Shown here: in pieces, positions 1-7,623 of the stretch
Layout: each line of letters opens with the position of its first letter
Position numbering within the stretch: position 1 is the stretch's first letter
Assembly: GCA_023473405.1 (NCBI GenBank)
Contig: JAMCZD010000498.1
Span: 1 to 12,065, forward strand
Reading direction: 5' to 3'
DNA: 12,065 nt
From: Candidatus Omnitrophota bacterium
GTDB lineage: Bacteria > Verrucomicrobiota > Verrucomicrobiia > Limisphaerales > UBA1319
Position numbers and translations under genes: made by a program
Notes under the pieces: model-generated
Told to the model about the DNA's origin: nothing
Database searches by the model: none
What the model saw: the letters and a program-made list of their open reading frames with translations, nothing else

Positions 1-2
1 AG

Positions 3-1019
3 CTAAAAGGCCTGTTTTCCAACGACATTGGGATTGACCTCGGAACGGCAAACTCGCTGGTTTACGTGCGCGATCAAGGCATCGTTTTACGAGAGCCTTC
101 TGTGGTGGCTATTCAGGCCGGCACGACCAAGGTGTTGGCGGTTGGTGAAGAGGCCAAACGGATGCTTGGCCGCACCCCTGGCAATATCATAGCCATCCGG
201 CCGATGAAAGACGGGGTCATTGCCGATTTTGAAGTGACCGAATCGATGTTGCGGTACTTCATCCAGAAGGTGCATCACCGTAAGCTGATCGCCCCCAGGG
301 TGGTCGTGGCGGTGCCATCGGGCATTACCGAAGTGGAGAAACGGGCCGTGAAGGATTCCGCGACCCATGCCGGTGCGCGCGAGGTCTACTTGATCGAACA
401 GCCGATGGCCTCGGCAATCGGGGTTGGGTTGCCGGTGCATGAACCGGCTGGGAATATGATCGTTGATATTGGCGGGGGCACCTGCGAAATTGCAATCATT
501 TCCCTGGCCGGGATCGTATTCAGCCGGAGCATGCGAGTGGGCGGCGACGAGTTGGACGAAACGATTGTGGCGCACATGAAGCGAGCCTATAATTTGATGA
601 TTGGTGAACGCACCGCTGAAGAAATTAAAATCAGGATCGGGTCCGCTTATCCTTTGGAACAGGAATTGACGATGGAAGTCAAGGGTCGCGATTTAGGCGC
701 CGGATTGCCCAAGACTCTGACCGTTCGTTCAGAGGAAATTCGCGAAGCCCTTAAAGAGCCGCTTTCGAGCATTTTGGAGTCTGTCCGCATCACCTTGGAG
801 CGTTGTCCACCGGAATTGGCTGCCGATTTGGTGGACCGGGGCATCGTGTTGGCGGGTGGAGGCGCGCTGTTGCGCGGCATTGATCGTTTGGTGGCCGAGG
901 ACACTTGCTTGCCGGTGCATATTGCCGACGATCCATTGAGCGCTGTGGCGGAGGGGACTGGCCGAGTTCTGCAAGAACTTCACTTCCTTAGACGACTGGC
1001 CTTTTCCAGCAACACCTGA
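3..1019 (+). CDS. mreB: Rod shape-determining protein MreB (5' end cut off)
   Basis: Bacterial actin homologue that polymerises with ATP on the inner face of the cytoplasmic membrane and guides the elongation machinery. The reading frame is open to the window edge. Its first visible residues, LKGLFSNDIGIDLGTANSLV, are the usual MreB N-terminus, so only about five codons are missing. The GTG at 66 is an internal codon, not the start. Visible actin-fold motifs are the phosphate-1 loop DLGTANS (visible residues 12-18), the phosphate-2 loop DIGGGT (about 155-160) and the adenosine motif AGGGALL (about 284-290). The 338 visible residues match the usual MreB length. The stop is TGA at 1017-1019. 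mreC, mreD, mrdA and rodA follow on the same strand, the classical elongasome context. The promoter lies outside the window. The assignment is secure; a paralogue such as Mbl cannot be excluded by sequence alone, but the mreC neighbour argues for MreB. Confidence 0.97.
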   Translation, partial: LKGLFSNDIGIDLGTANSLVYVRDQGIVLREPSVVAIQAGTTKVLAVGEEAKRMLGRTPGNIIAIRPMKDGVIADFEVTESMLRYFIQKVHHRKLIAPRVVVAVPSGITEVEKRAVKDSATHAGAREVYLIEQPMASAIGVGLPVHEPAGNMIVDIGGGTCEIAIISLAGIVFSRSMRVGGDELDETIVAHMKRAYNLMIGERTAEEIKIRIGSAYPLEQELTMEVKGRDLGAGLPKTLTVRSEEIREALKEPLSSILESVRITLERCPPELAADLVDRGIVLAGGGALLRGIDRLVAEDTCLPVHIADDPLSAVAEGTGRVLQELHFLRRLAFSSNT

Positions 1020-1031
1020 TGCGCTTTTGCG

Positions 1032-1059
1032 TTCACCCCCTGCGTGTCGTTGGGGTGAA
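1032..1059 (+). promoter_or_regulatory. Hairpin covering the mreC ribosome binding site
   Basis: TTCACCCC at 1032-1039 is perfectly complementary to GGGGTGAA at 1052-1059, with a 12-base loop. The 3' arm contains the best Shine-Dalgarno match (GGGGTGA) for the mreC ATG at 1063, so the folded mRNA would hide the ribosome binding site. The hairpin sits in the only spacer within the upstream part of the operon, between the mreB stop (1019) and mreC. It has no T-run, so it is not a typical terminator. A role in setting MreB to MreC stoichiometry, by sequestering the site or by coupling to ribosomes finishing mreB, is inferred. Confidence 0.6.
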
Positions 1060-1062
1060 AGA

Positions 1063-1872
1063 ATGTTGAATAAGCCGCGAACTATCGCTTTAGTCTTGCT
1101 TGTTTTTTGGGTGTTGGTCGTTCTTAACCTGCCCATTAAAACGACCACCCAGCTCAAAATTGCCATCGGTGGATTCTTCCTCCCACTCATCGGCTTGGCA
1201 AACGCCGGACATGCCGCTTATCAAAAGGCCGCCAATGCCGTCATCCCACGCAGCACCCTCCTCAGCCAGATCGACCAACTCCGCCACGACAACCAGGAAT
1301 TGCGCCTCCAGGCCTTGCAAGGAAACGAAGCCATGCGGGAGAATGGCCGTTTGCGCGGGCTCCTGGGGATGAAACAGGACTCAACCTGGAGACTCAAATT
1401 GGCGCGTGTGGTCGGACGCGACCCGGCCAATTGGTGGCGCACGATCCTGATTAACCGCGGCAGCCGCGACGGCATTAAGCCTAACTTGCCCGTCCTCACT
1501 GCCGATGGCCTGGTTGGCCGCACCTCCGAGGTCGGCGCCGATTGCTCTCAAGTCATATTGGTCGGCGATCCCAACTGTCTCGTTGCCGCCTCGATCCAGG
1601 AAACGCGCGATACCACCGGCATTATCGTTCCCAGTGCGTCCGATGTCCTGGACACCAGCCGGGTCGTTCTGACTTATATCTCCAGAACCAGCCCGGTCAA
1701 ACCGGGGCAACGTATCGTTACCAGCGGGCAGGGGGGGATTTTTCCCAGAGGCATCCCCATTGGACAAATTGAGCGAACTTACAGCGCTGAATATGGGCAA
1801 TACCTCGAGGCCCAGGTCAAGCTTGCGGCAAACCTGAACGGATTGGAGGAGGTCTGGATTCTGTTGCCATGA
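1063..1872 (+). CDS. mreC: Rod shape-determining protein MreC
   Basis: Bitopic membrane protein whose periplasmic part binds and activates PBP2 and links it to MreB filaments. I choose the ATG at 1063 (269 aa) over a TTG at 1027. GGGGTGA lies just upstream of the ATG, and the product then begins MLNKPRTIALVLLVFWVL, a short basic tail followed by one membrane segment (about residues 7-24). The TTG would add 12 residues, including RSPPACRWG, that do not look like family sequence. A coiled coil (about 62-102, with SQIDQLRHDNQELRL) precedes the two beta-domains typical of MreC. Conserved stretches include NRGSRDGI, GLVGRTSEV, GDPNC and FPRGIPIG. Length is normal for the family. Its TGA overlaps the mreD start as ATGA (1869-1872), suggesting translational coupling. 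The identification is secure; the start is probable. Confidence 0.95.
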   Translation: MLNKPRTIALVLLVFWVLVVLNLPIKTTTQLKIAIGGFFLPLIGLANAGHAAYQKAANAVIPRSTLLSQIDQLRHDNQELRLQALQGNEAMRENGRLRGLLGMKQDSTWRLKLARVVGRDPANWWRTILINRGSRDGIKPNLPVLTADGLVGRTSEVGADCSQVILVGDPNCLVAASIQETRDTTGIIVPSASDVLDTSRVVLTYISRTSPVKPGQRIVTSGQGGIFPRGIPIGQIERTYSAEYGQYLEAQVKLAANLNGLEEVWILLP

Positions 1873-2513
1873 ATGCGTTTCAGAGAACCTTCCTGGTGCT
1901 GGCGGTTTATCTGCTGGCTTTTGCAGAGTCCTGGTGCGGCGTGTTGCGCCGTTACCTGGGAACTCAAATCGATTTTTTGCCGGCTTTGATGGTGTATGCG
2001 GGACTCACCGCCAGTTTTTCGACCGTGGTGCTTCTGGCTGCGTGCGGTGGACTTTGGTACGATGCGTTATCGGCGAATCCGCTTGGGGTGAGCGTCTTGC
2101 CGTTGTTCCTGGTGGGATGGATTCTTTATGAGAAACGCGAATTGATCTTGCGCGAGCAACCTTTTGCCCAAGTCATGCTGGGAGGAATGGCGAGCCTCTT
2201 GGTGCCGGCGCTGACGCTATTGATCCTGTCAACCTACTTGCCCTATGAAAACGCGTCGACCGCCATTCCCACGAGCTGGAACATGATCCCGTTGGTCGAG
2301 TTCGGCTATGGTCCGCCCGGAATACGCGGCCCATGGCCTTTGGTTGGCTGGGACACTTTGGCGCAAGGCCTGATTCTGACTGTAGCCGGGGCCATGGCAA
2401 CGCCGATTTTTTTCCGAGTTTTTGATCGCTTGAACCGCGCCCTGACTTATCCAGTCGTTTCGGAACCAAGCTTTCGATCCGATCGCGAGATTAAACGGGG
2501 ACGCATGATTTAG
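1869..2513 (+). CDS. mreD: Rod shape-determining membrane protein MreD
   Basis: Polytopic inner-membrane partner of MreC and MreB in lateral wall synthesis. The 214-residue product is strongly hydrophobic, with about five or six membrane segments. The central stretch QIDFLPALMVYAGL followed by a Gly-rich GGLWYDALSANPLG is characteristic of MreD (Asp-Phe-Leu at the start of a helix, then a loop with Asp and Gly-Pro/Asn-Pro). Its length is somewhat above the usual 160-190 residues. The extra sequence is a loop around residues 120-155 (NASTAIPTSWNMIP...) and a basic cytoplasmic tail. The start ATG overlaps the mreC stop. A GGAGGAGGT sequence at 1845-1853 lies about 15 bases upstream, rather far, so coupling probably carries initiation. 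The mrdA start follows 3 bases after the TAG stop. MreD diverges quickly in sequence, so the call rests partly on position. Confidence 0.9.
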   Translation: MNAFQRTFLVLAVYLLAFAESWCGVLRRYLGTQIDFLPALMVYAGLTASFSTVVLLAACGGLWYDALSANPLGVSVLPLFLVGWILYEKRELILREQPFAQVMLGGMASLLVPALTLLILSTYLPYENASTAIPTSWNMIPLVEFGYGPPGIRGPWPLVGWDTLAQGLILTVAGAMATPIFFRVFDRLNRALTYPVVSEPSFRSDREIKRGRMI

Positions 2514-2516
2514 CGG

Positions 2517-4481
2517 ATGTTGATTTTCAATCCATTTAAGAAGGGTGACCGGGCATTATTGGTTCTGACCGTTGCCATTTTGGCGGGCATCGGGTTGTTG
2601 CTGCTCGGGTTGTGGTATGTGCAGGTGGTGTGCAGCCGGCGTTACCTGGCCAGCCAGAAGGTTCAATCCTTCCGCGCCGTCCGGGTTCCGGCGCTTCGCG
2701 GGAAGATTCTGGACCGTAACGGGAACGCCCTTGCCGAGAACCGCCCCAGTTTCAACGTCGATTTGTATTTGGAGGAGCTCCGCGATGTCTTCCAAGAGGA
2801 GTTCAGCCGGGCAGTCGCGCAGCAAAGCTCCATCCTCCATCGCCGTTTGACCCGCGACGAGCGGAGTGAATTGGGGAAGCACACGCGTTATTGGGTAGTC
2901 AGCAACGTGGTGCAGCAATTAAGTCAAATCCTTCAAACCCCGCTTTCCCTGGCAGAGAACGATTTTCTTAAACACTACACAAACAGCCTCGTCATGCCCT
3001 TGCCGATTCTGGACGATTTGACTCCCGAACAATTGGCTCGATTTCAGGAGCAGCCGGACAAACCCCCGGGGTTGAACCTGGAGATTCAGCCCTTGCGTGT
3101 GTATACCAACGGCACCCTGGCCGCCCATATGCTCGGTCATTTGCAGCGAACGGTGGACTTTGCGCCGGAGGAAGACCTTCCGTTTTTCTATCCGCTGCCC
3201 GATTTTGAGGGCAAAGTGGGCCTCGAAGGCGCTTTTGATCAGGAGCTTCGCGGCCATGCCGGTTATAAGTATGTGTTGGTCAACAACATGGGCTATCGCC
3301 AGTCCGAAAACGTCTGGCAGCCGGCTGAGCCCGGTCACAATCTCATTTTGACGATTGACCTGCGCATTCAAAAGGCGGCTGAACAAGCCTTGCACTCGAA
3401 CGGGGCTGACGTCAAAGGCGCGGTGGTGGTAATGGACCCGCGCAACGGCGATTTGCTGGCATTGGCTTCGTCCCCAACCTACGACCCCAATCAATTCGTT
3501 CCCAGGATTTCCAGCGAAGAATACCAGCGGCTATTGGATCCCGATCTTCATCCGTTGATCAATCGCGCCACCTACGGCGCCTTCGCCCCAGGCTCGATCT
3601 TCAAAATCGTCGTTGCCCTTGCCGGTCTTGAATCCGGCATTATCCATCCCGACGTAGTCTACCACAGCAAGGGTTATTATCAGTTGGGCCGAAAGATATT
3701 CCATGATGAAGCGCCAGCCGGCGATTACAACTTCCGGCTGGCCTTCCTGAAATCCAGCAATTCATATTTCATCGAGTTCGGCCTCCAGACCGGCTGGGAC
3801 AGGATCATGGCAATAGGGCAACGTTTCTTTCTTGGCCATCTCGCCCGGGTTCCCCTTTTGCAGGAAAGAAGCGGCCTCTTCCCAAATCCGAATTGGCTCG
3901 AACGGCGAGCCGTGCTGGGCGAACCGCTGCAATCGGGTGACGTCGCCAATTTATGCATTGGCCAGGGCTACATTGCGGTCACCCCCCTTCAAATGGCAGT
4001 GATGACTTCTGCTGTTGCCAACGGTGGCAAGGTCTTCTGGCCGCGGTTGGTGGATCGAATCGAATCCCAAGGTTCGCCCCACGGTGAGGTCATCACTGCG
4101 TTCTCCCCCGGGCGGCTGCGTGGAGACTTGGGAGTGCAGCCCTACCATTTGAAGGTCATCCGCGACGCCATGCGAGCGGATGTCGAAGATTCCGAGGGCA
4201 CCGGCCAGCGCGCAGCCGTGCCTGAGATGCGGATATGCGGGAAGACCGGCACCGCGCAAGTCGCCCGGCCCGAGGGTGGTTTTCGCCGGGACGCATGGTT
4301 CGTTTCGTTTGCCCCCTATGAACAACCGCGTTATGTAGTGGTGGTTTTTGTTGAAGGCGGCGGCTACGGGGGATTGACCAGCGCCCCCATCGCCCGGCAG
4401 ATTTACCAAGCCATTCAGCATTTGGAGAGGCAGTCTTCCCCGTCCTATGGGTCATTGGCTGCAGTCAGGCGAAAAGACTGA
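2517..4481 (+). CDS. mrdA: Peptidoglycan D,D-transpeptidase PBP2 (elongasome)
   Basis: Class B penicillin-binding protein that cross-links peptidoglycan strands made by RodA during cell elongation. It is 654 aa. A single N-terminal membrane anchor (about residues 14-36) is followed by the PBP dimer/pedestal region, with RVPALRGKILDRNG at about 57-70 and the EGAFDQELRG element near 240. The C-terminal transpeptidase domain has all three catalytic motifs: SIFK (Ser360, Lys363), SSN (413-415) and KTGT (576-579). Length is normal for PBP2. The first motif reads GSIFKIV, where GSTFKP-like sequence is more usual; SxxK itself is intact, so activity is expected. The gene starts 3 bases after mreD, and rodA follows 13 bases after its stop, giving the classical PBP2-SEDS pair. 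The division PBP3/FtsI is unlikely given the mreBCD and rodA neighbours. Confidence 0.96.
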   Translation: MLIFNPFKKGDRALLVLTVAILAGIGLLLLGLWYVQVVCSRRYLASQKVQSFRAVRVPALRGKILDRNGNALAENRPSFNVDLYLEELRDVFQEEFSRAVAQQSSILHRRLTRDERSELGKHTRYWVVSNVVQQLSQILQTPLSLAENDFLKHYTNSLVMPLPILDDLTPEQLARFQEQPDKPPGLNLEIQPLRVYTNGTLAAHMLGHLQRTVDFAPEEDLPFFYPLPDFEGKVGLEGAFDQELRGHAGYKYVLVNNMGYRQSENVWQPAEPGHNLILTIDLRIQKAAEQALHSNGADVKGAVVVMDPRNGDLLALASSPTYDPNQFVPRISSEEYQRLLDPDLHPLINRATYGAFAPGSIFKIVVALAGLESGIIHPDVVYHSKGYYQLGRKIFHDEAPAGDYNFRLAFLKSSNSYFIEFGLQTGWDRIMAIGQRFFLGHLARVPLLQERSGLFPNPNWLERRAVLGEPLQSGDVANLCIGQGYIAVTPLQMAVMTSAVANGGKVFWPRLVDRIESQGSPHGEVITAFSPGRLRGDLGVQPYHLKVIRDAMRADVEDSEGTGQRAAVPEMRICGKTGTAQVARPEGGFRRDAWFVSFAPYEQPRYVVVVFVEGGGYGGLTSAPIARQIYQAIQHLERQSSPSYGSLAAVRRKD

Positions 4482-4494
4482 TGGGAGAATAGCC

Positions 4495-5646
4495 ATGTAC
4501 GAACCGGTATTAAATGAACGACAACGGCGGATCGACTGGGCTTTGCTGACTTCATTGCTGGGGCTGATGGTGATCGGCGTTGCCTTCATATACAGCGCCA
4601 CCAGTGTGCAAGAGTCCATAAGCCGTTTGCCTTGGTACCGCCAGTATTACTTCCTGCAAATCCTATGGTTCGGCCTGGGCTTGGGCGCGGCTTTCGGCTT
4701 CTGCTTGGTTGATTACCATGTTTGGGCAAGGTGGTCCCTTGTTTTGTATTGGGCGATGGTGGCCATGCTGGTGGCGGTGTTGATTCCCGGGATTGGCGCC
4801 CTGCGGTTTGGTGCCCGGCGCTGGATAGACCTGGGCATTTTTCAATTCCAACCCTCCGAGTTTTCGAAGCTGGCCTTCATCTTTGCCCAAGCCCATTTTC
4901 TCAGCCGGCCGGCTGAGGAATTGCGTCAGCCCGCGGTTTTCTGGAAGGGGATAGGCATGATCCTGCTCCCGTTTGTTCTGATCTTGCGCGAACCGGATTT
5001 AGGGTCGGCGCTGGTGCTGCTGCCGGTCGGGTTGGTCACCATGTATGTCGCCGGCGTGCCGGTGGCGTTTCTGCGTCGTTTGATGACCGGGGCGACGATT
5101 CTGATAGCCCTGTTGCTCGTGGACATCCTTTTTATGCCTCCCGGCTGGTGGCAGATCAAGGTCCAGGATTACCAACGCCGCCGGCTGCTGGTTTATTTCG
5201 GGCGCGAGGATTCCTACAATGTGCGCCAAGCAATGATTTCCGTGGGAGCAGGAGGGTTAACCGGGAAGGGTTGGCGGCAAGGGGCGCAGACAGTTTTGGG
5301 GTTCTTGCCACGGGGTGTGGCACACAATGATTTCATTTTCTCCGTGATTGCCGAGGAGAAAGGATTCATCGGCAGCGTGACGGTGCTCGCGCTGTACACA
5401 ATGGTTCTGTTCACTGGCCTTAGAACAGCCAGCCGGGCTCGCGATCGCCTTGGAAAATTGTTGGCTGTCGGAGTGGTAACACTCCTCTTCAGCCATGTCT
5501 TTATTAATATAGGCATGAATATTCGCATCATGCCGGTGACGGGCATTCCACTGCCGCTACTCAGTTATGGCGGGTCTTCGGTGCTCTGCTCGTTGATCGC
5601 CACCGGCATCTTGCAAAATGTTTATTACTACCGAAATTCTTATTAA
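4495..5646 (+). CDS. rodA: SEDS peptidoglycan glycosyltransferase RodA
   Basis: Polytopic SEDS-family enzyme that polymerises lipid II into glycan strands, working with PBP2 in the elongasome. I choose the ATG at 4495 (383 aa). It has GGGAG at 4483-4487, about 7 bases upstream, and lies 13 bases after the mrdA stop. An in-frame ATG at 4447 would add 16 polar residues and overlap mrdA. About ten membrane segments are visible. Conserved SEDS features are RRWIDLG and FQPSEFSKLAFI (about 108-125), LILREPDLGSALVLLP, the loop GWRQGAQTVLGFLPRGVAHNDFIF with the catalytic-type Asp279, and the final MPVTGIPLPLLSYGGSSV. The spacing of that Asp matches Asp280 of B. subtilis RodA. FtsW is the alternative within the family, but the mreBCD-mrdA neighbours point to RodA. 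Confidence 0.96.
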   Translation: MYEPVLNERQRRIDWALLTSLLGLMVIGVAFIYSATSVQESISRLPWYRQYYFLQILWFGLGLGAAFGFCLVDYHVWARWSLVLYWAMVAMLVAVLIPGIGALRFGARRWIDLGIFQFQPSEFSKLAFIFAQAHFLSRPAEELRQPAVFWKGIGMILLPFVLILREPDLGSALVLLPVGLVTMYVAGVPVAFLRRLMTGATILIALLLVDILFMPPGWWQIKVQDYQRRRLLVYFGREDSYNVRQAMISVGAGGLTGKGWRQGAQTVLGFLPRGVAHNDFIFSVIAEEKGFIGSVTVLALYTMVLFTGLRTASRARDRLGKLLAVGVVTLLFSHVFINIGMNIRIMPVTGIPLPLLSYGGSSVLCSLIATGILQNVYYYRNSY

Positions 5647-5647
5647 C

Positions 5648-7618
5648 ATGAGTGATCGAAGTTTTTCGCGGCGGCGACGCGGCGGCTTGCGGTTCAGACC
5701 CAGTGGCGGTCTCTCGCATCATACTCCCGAACAGGAGAAAGCCGCCAGCGAGGCCCGCGCCCTCGCAACCGGCCAAAAACCGAGCGAGGAAGTCGTTTTT
5801 GATATGGTCAGGCATGCCCGAGAAATCGAGCGTTCAGAAAATATTGCGGCGGGTTTGCCACCCGATGGTTCCCCTCGCCCAACCCCTGCGCCCGTGCCTG
5901 AAAAGCGCAACTTACGCGAATCCCATTCAACGAATCCCGACCAAAAGACGGAAGAAACAGGTTTTCGCCCCGTGCCTTTGCCGGAACCGCCTGTGCAGGG
6001 ATTCGTGGACGTTATCCGTGCCGCTGCCAATAAAGTGATTCAAAAAGTCCAACTCCTGGTGCGGCCCAGTAACAAGATACACAAAGAAATCGTAATCAAT
6101 GTCGAATCCCTGGAAACCCGAGTCGCCGTTTGCGAGGAAGGCAAGCTCGAGGAGTTCACCATCGAACGCAGCAGCCAGGAACGCCTAGTCGGCAGTATCT
6201 TCAAAGGCAAAGTCAAAAACCTCGAAGACGGCCTCAAAGCCGCTTTCGTGGATATCGGTTTTGAGAAAAACGCCTTCCTGCACTACTGGGATATCGTTCC
6301 CAGCAGCTTTGACAGCTCAGTCGAGATCGTCGAACGTCCCACTAAAAAGCGGGACAAACCTCGTATTACTCAAAAAGATATCCCCCGCCTTTATCCCCCG
6401 GGCAGCGATATCATCGTTCAGGTCACCAAAGGCCCCATAGGCAGCAAAGGACCCCGTGTAACCACTAATTTATCCCTGCCCGGACGTTTCCTGGTCCTGC
6501 TCCCTAACTCCGACCAAAGCGGTATCTCGCGAAAGATCGAGAATCCCGAGGAACGTCAGCGCCTGAAAAAAATCCTGCGCAACCTCCACATCCCCGAGGG
6601 CATGGGCGTCATCATCCGCACGGCCGGGGAAAACCAGCAGGCCCGATACTTCATCCGCGACCTGGCACTGCTGCTCGAGGAATGGAAGCTGATCCAAGCC
6701 AAAATCAACCAAAACAGAACACCAAGCTGCGTCTTCCAGGAACCCGATCTGATCGAGCGCACCGTGCGCGATTTCCTCACTGAAGATGTCGAGCGCATCG
6801 TGATTGATTCCCAACCGGAATTCGACCGCATCCAGGAGACCATACGGATGATCTCTCCCCGCTCGGCCAATAAAGTGAAATTGTACTCCGATTCTCAGCC
6901 GCTTTTTGACCGCTTCAATATCACCCGCCAGTTGGACAATGCCTTTGCCCGCCAAGTCCACCTCAAAGGCGGCGGATATGTCGTTATCGACGAAACCGAG
7001 GCCCTCGTGGCCATTGACGTCAATACTGGCAGCCACAAGGGCGGCAAGGACCAGGACTCGACCATCCTACGCGTAAACCTCGAAGCCGCCGAGGAAATCT
7101 GCCGGCAGTTGCGCCTGCGCAATATAGGCGGATTGATTGTGGTCGATTTCATCGACATGAAATCCCGCCGCGATCAACAGTCCGTTTACCAAAAAATGAA
7201 AGAGGGCCTCCGACGCGACCGCGCCAAAACCCACATCTTGCCCATCTCCGCGTTGGGCCTGATGGAAATGACGCGCCAACGCCATTCCGAAAGCGTCCGC
7301 GCCTCGGTTTATGACGATTGCCCCTACTGCAAAGGACGCGCCAAGGTCAAGAGCGCCTTGACCATGAGCGTCGAAATCCAGCGCAAAGTCGCCGAGCTCC
7401 TCAAAAAACGCGACCGTGACGAAACCGACTACCAACTGCGTATCGTCGTCCATCCTTCCGTGCTTGAACGCCTCCGCACCGAAGACGAAAACCTCTTCAT
7501 CGAGCTCGAAAAACGCTATTATGGACGACTCTCGTTTCGTGCCGATCCCGGTTTGCACCTCGAACAATTCAAAATCCTGAACGCCGTCACCAACGACGAA
7601 TTGGTCCGGGTAGGCTAA
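5648..7618 (+). CDS. rng: Ribonuclease E/G family endoribonuclease with a long N-terminal extension
   Basis: Single-strand-specific endoribonuclease of the RNase E/G family, acting in rRNA maturation and mRNA decay. I choose the ATG at 5648, one base after the rodA stop (656 aa); an ATG at 5618 lies inside rodA. The conserved core starts near Lys146 (KEIVIN, equivalent to the E. coli RNase E N-terminus). It contains an S1 domain (IFKGKVKNLEDGLKAAFVDI, about 183-202), the metal-binding aspartates Asp457 (AIDVNTG) and Asp500 (VVDFIDM), and the zinc-link CPYC (Cys558, Cys561). The spacings 457-500 (43) and 457-558 (101) equal those of E. coli RNase E D303-D346 and D303-C404, so the core looks complete. 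The first 145 residues are unusual: an Arg-rich start (SRRRRGGLRFR), a Pro-rich linker and a probable amphipathic helix (FVDVIRAAANKVIQKVQLLV) just before the core. There is no RNase E-like C-terminal scaffold, so the architecture is nearer RNase G. A short insert after the S1 start carries KKRDKPR. Confidence 0.94.
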   Translation: MSDRSFSRRRRGGLRFRPSGGLSHHTPEQEKAASEARALATGQKPSEEVVFDMVRHAREIERSENIAAGLPPDGSPRPTPAPVPEKRNLRESHSTNPDQKTEETGFRPVPLPEPPVQGFVDVIRAAANKVIQKVQLLVRPSNKIHKEIVINVESLETRVAVCEEGKLEEFTIERSSQERLVGSIFKGKVKNLEDGLKAAFVDIGFEKNAFLHYWDIVPSSFDSSVEIVERPTKKRDKPRITQKDIPRLYPPGSDIIVQVTKGPIGSKGPRVTTNLSLPGRFLVLLPNSDQSGISRKIENPEERQRLKKILRNLHIPEGMGVIIRTAGENQQARYFIRDLALLLEEWKLIQAKINQNRTPSCVFQEPDLIERTVRDFLTEDVERIVIDSQPEFDRIQETIRMISPRSANKVKLYSDSQPLFDRFNITRQLDNAFARQVHLKGGGYVVIDETEALVAIDVNTGSHKGGKDQDSTILRVNLEAAEEICRQLRLRNIGGLIVVDFIDMKSRRDQQSVYQKMKEGLRRDRAKTHILPISALGLMEMTRQRHSESVRASVYDDCPYCKGRAKVKSALTMSVEIQRKVAELLKKRDRDETDYQLRIVVHPSVLERLRTEDENLFIELEKRYYGRLSFRADPGLHLEQFKILNAVTNDELVRVG

Positions 7619-7623
7619 AGAGA

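Noticed and set aside
1027..1062. TTG at 1027 as the start of mreC
   Set aside because: It adds 12 residues unlike MreC N-termini and has no Shine-Dalgarno, while the ATG at 1063 has GGGGTGA just upstream and a typical N-terminus.
4447..4494. ATG at 4447 as the rodA start, overlapping mrdA by 35 bases
   Set aside because: The ATG at 4495 has GGGAG at suitable spacing and gives a normal RodA length; the extra 16 residues are polar and not family-like. The earlier start cannot be fully excluded.
5618..5647. ATG at 5618 as the RNase start, inside rodA
   Set aside because: It would add ten residues coded within the rodA 3' end; the ATG at 5648 directly follows the rodA stop, though neither has a strong ribosome binding site.
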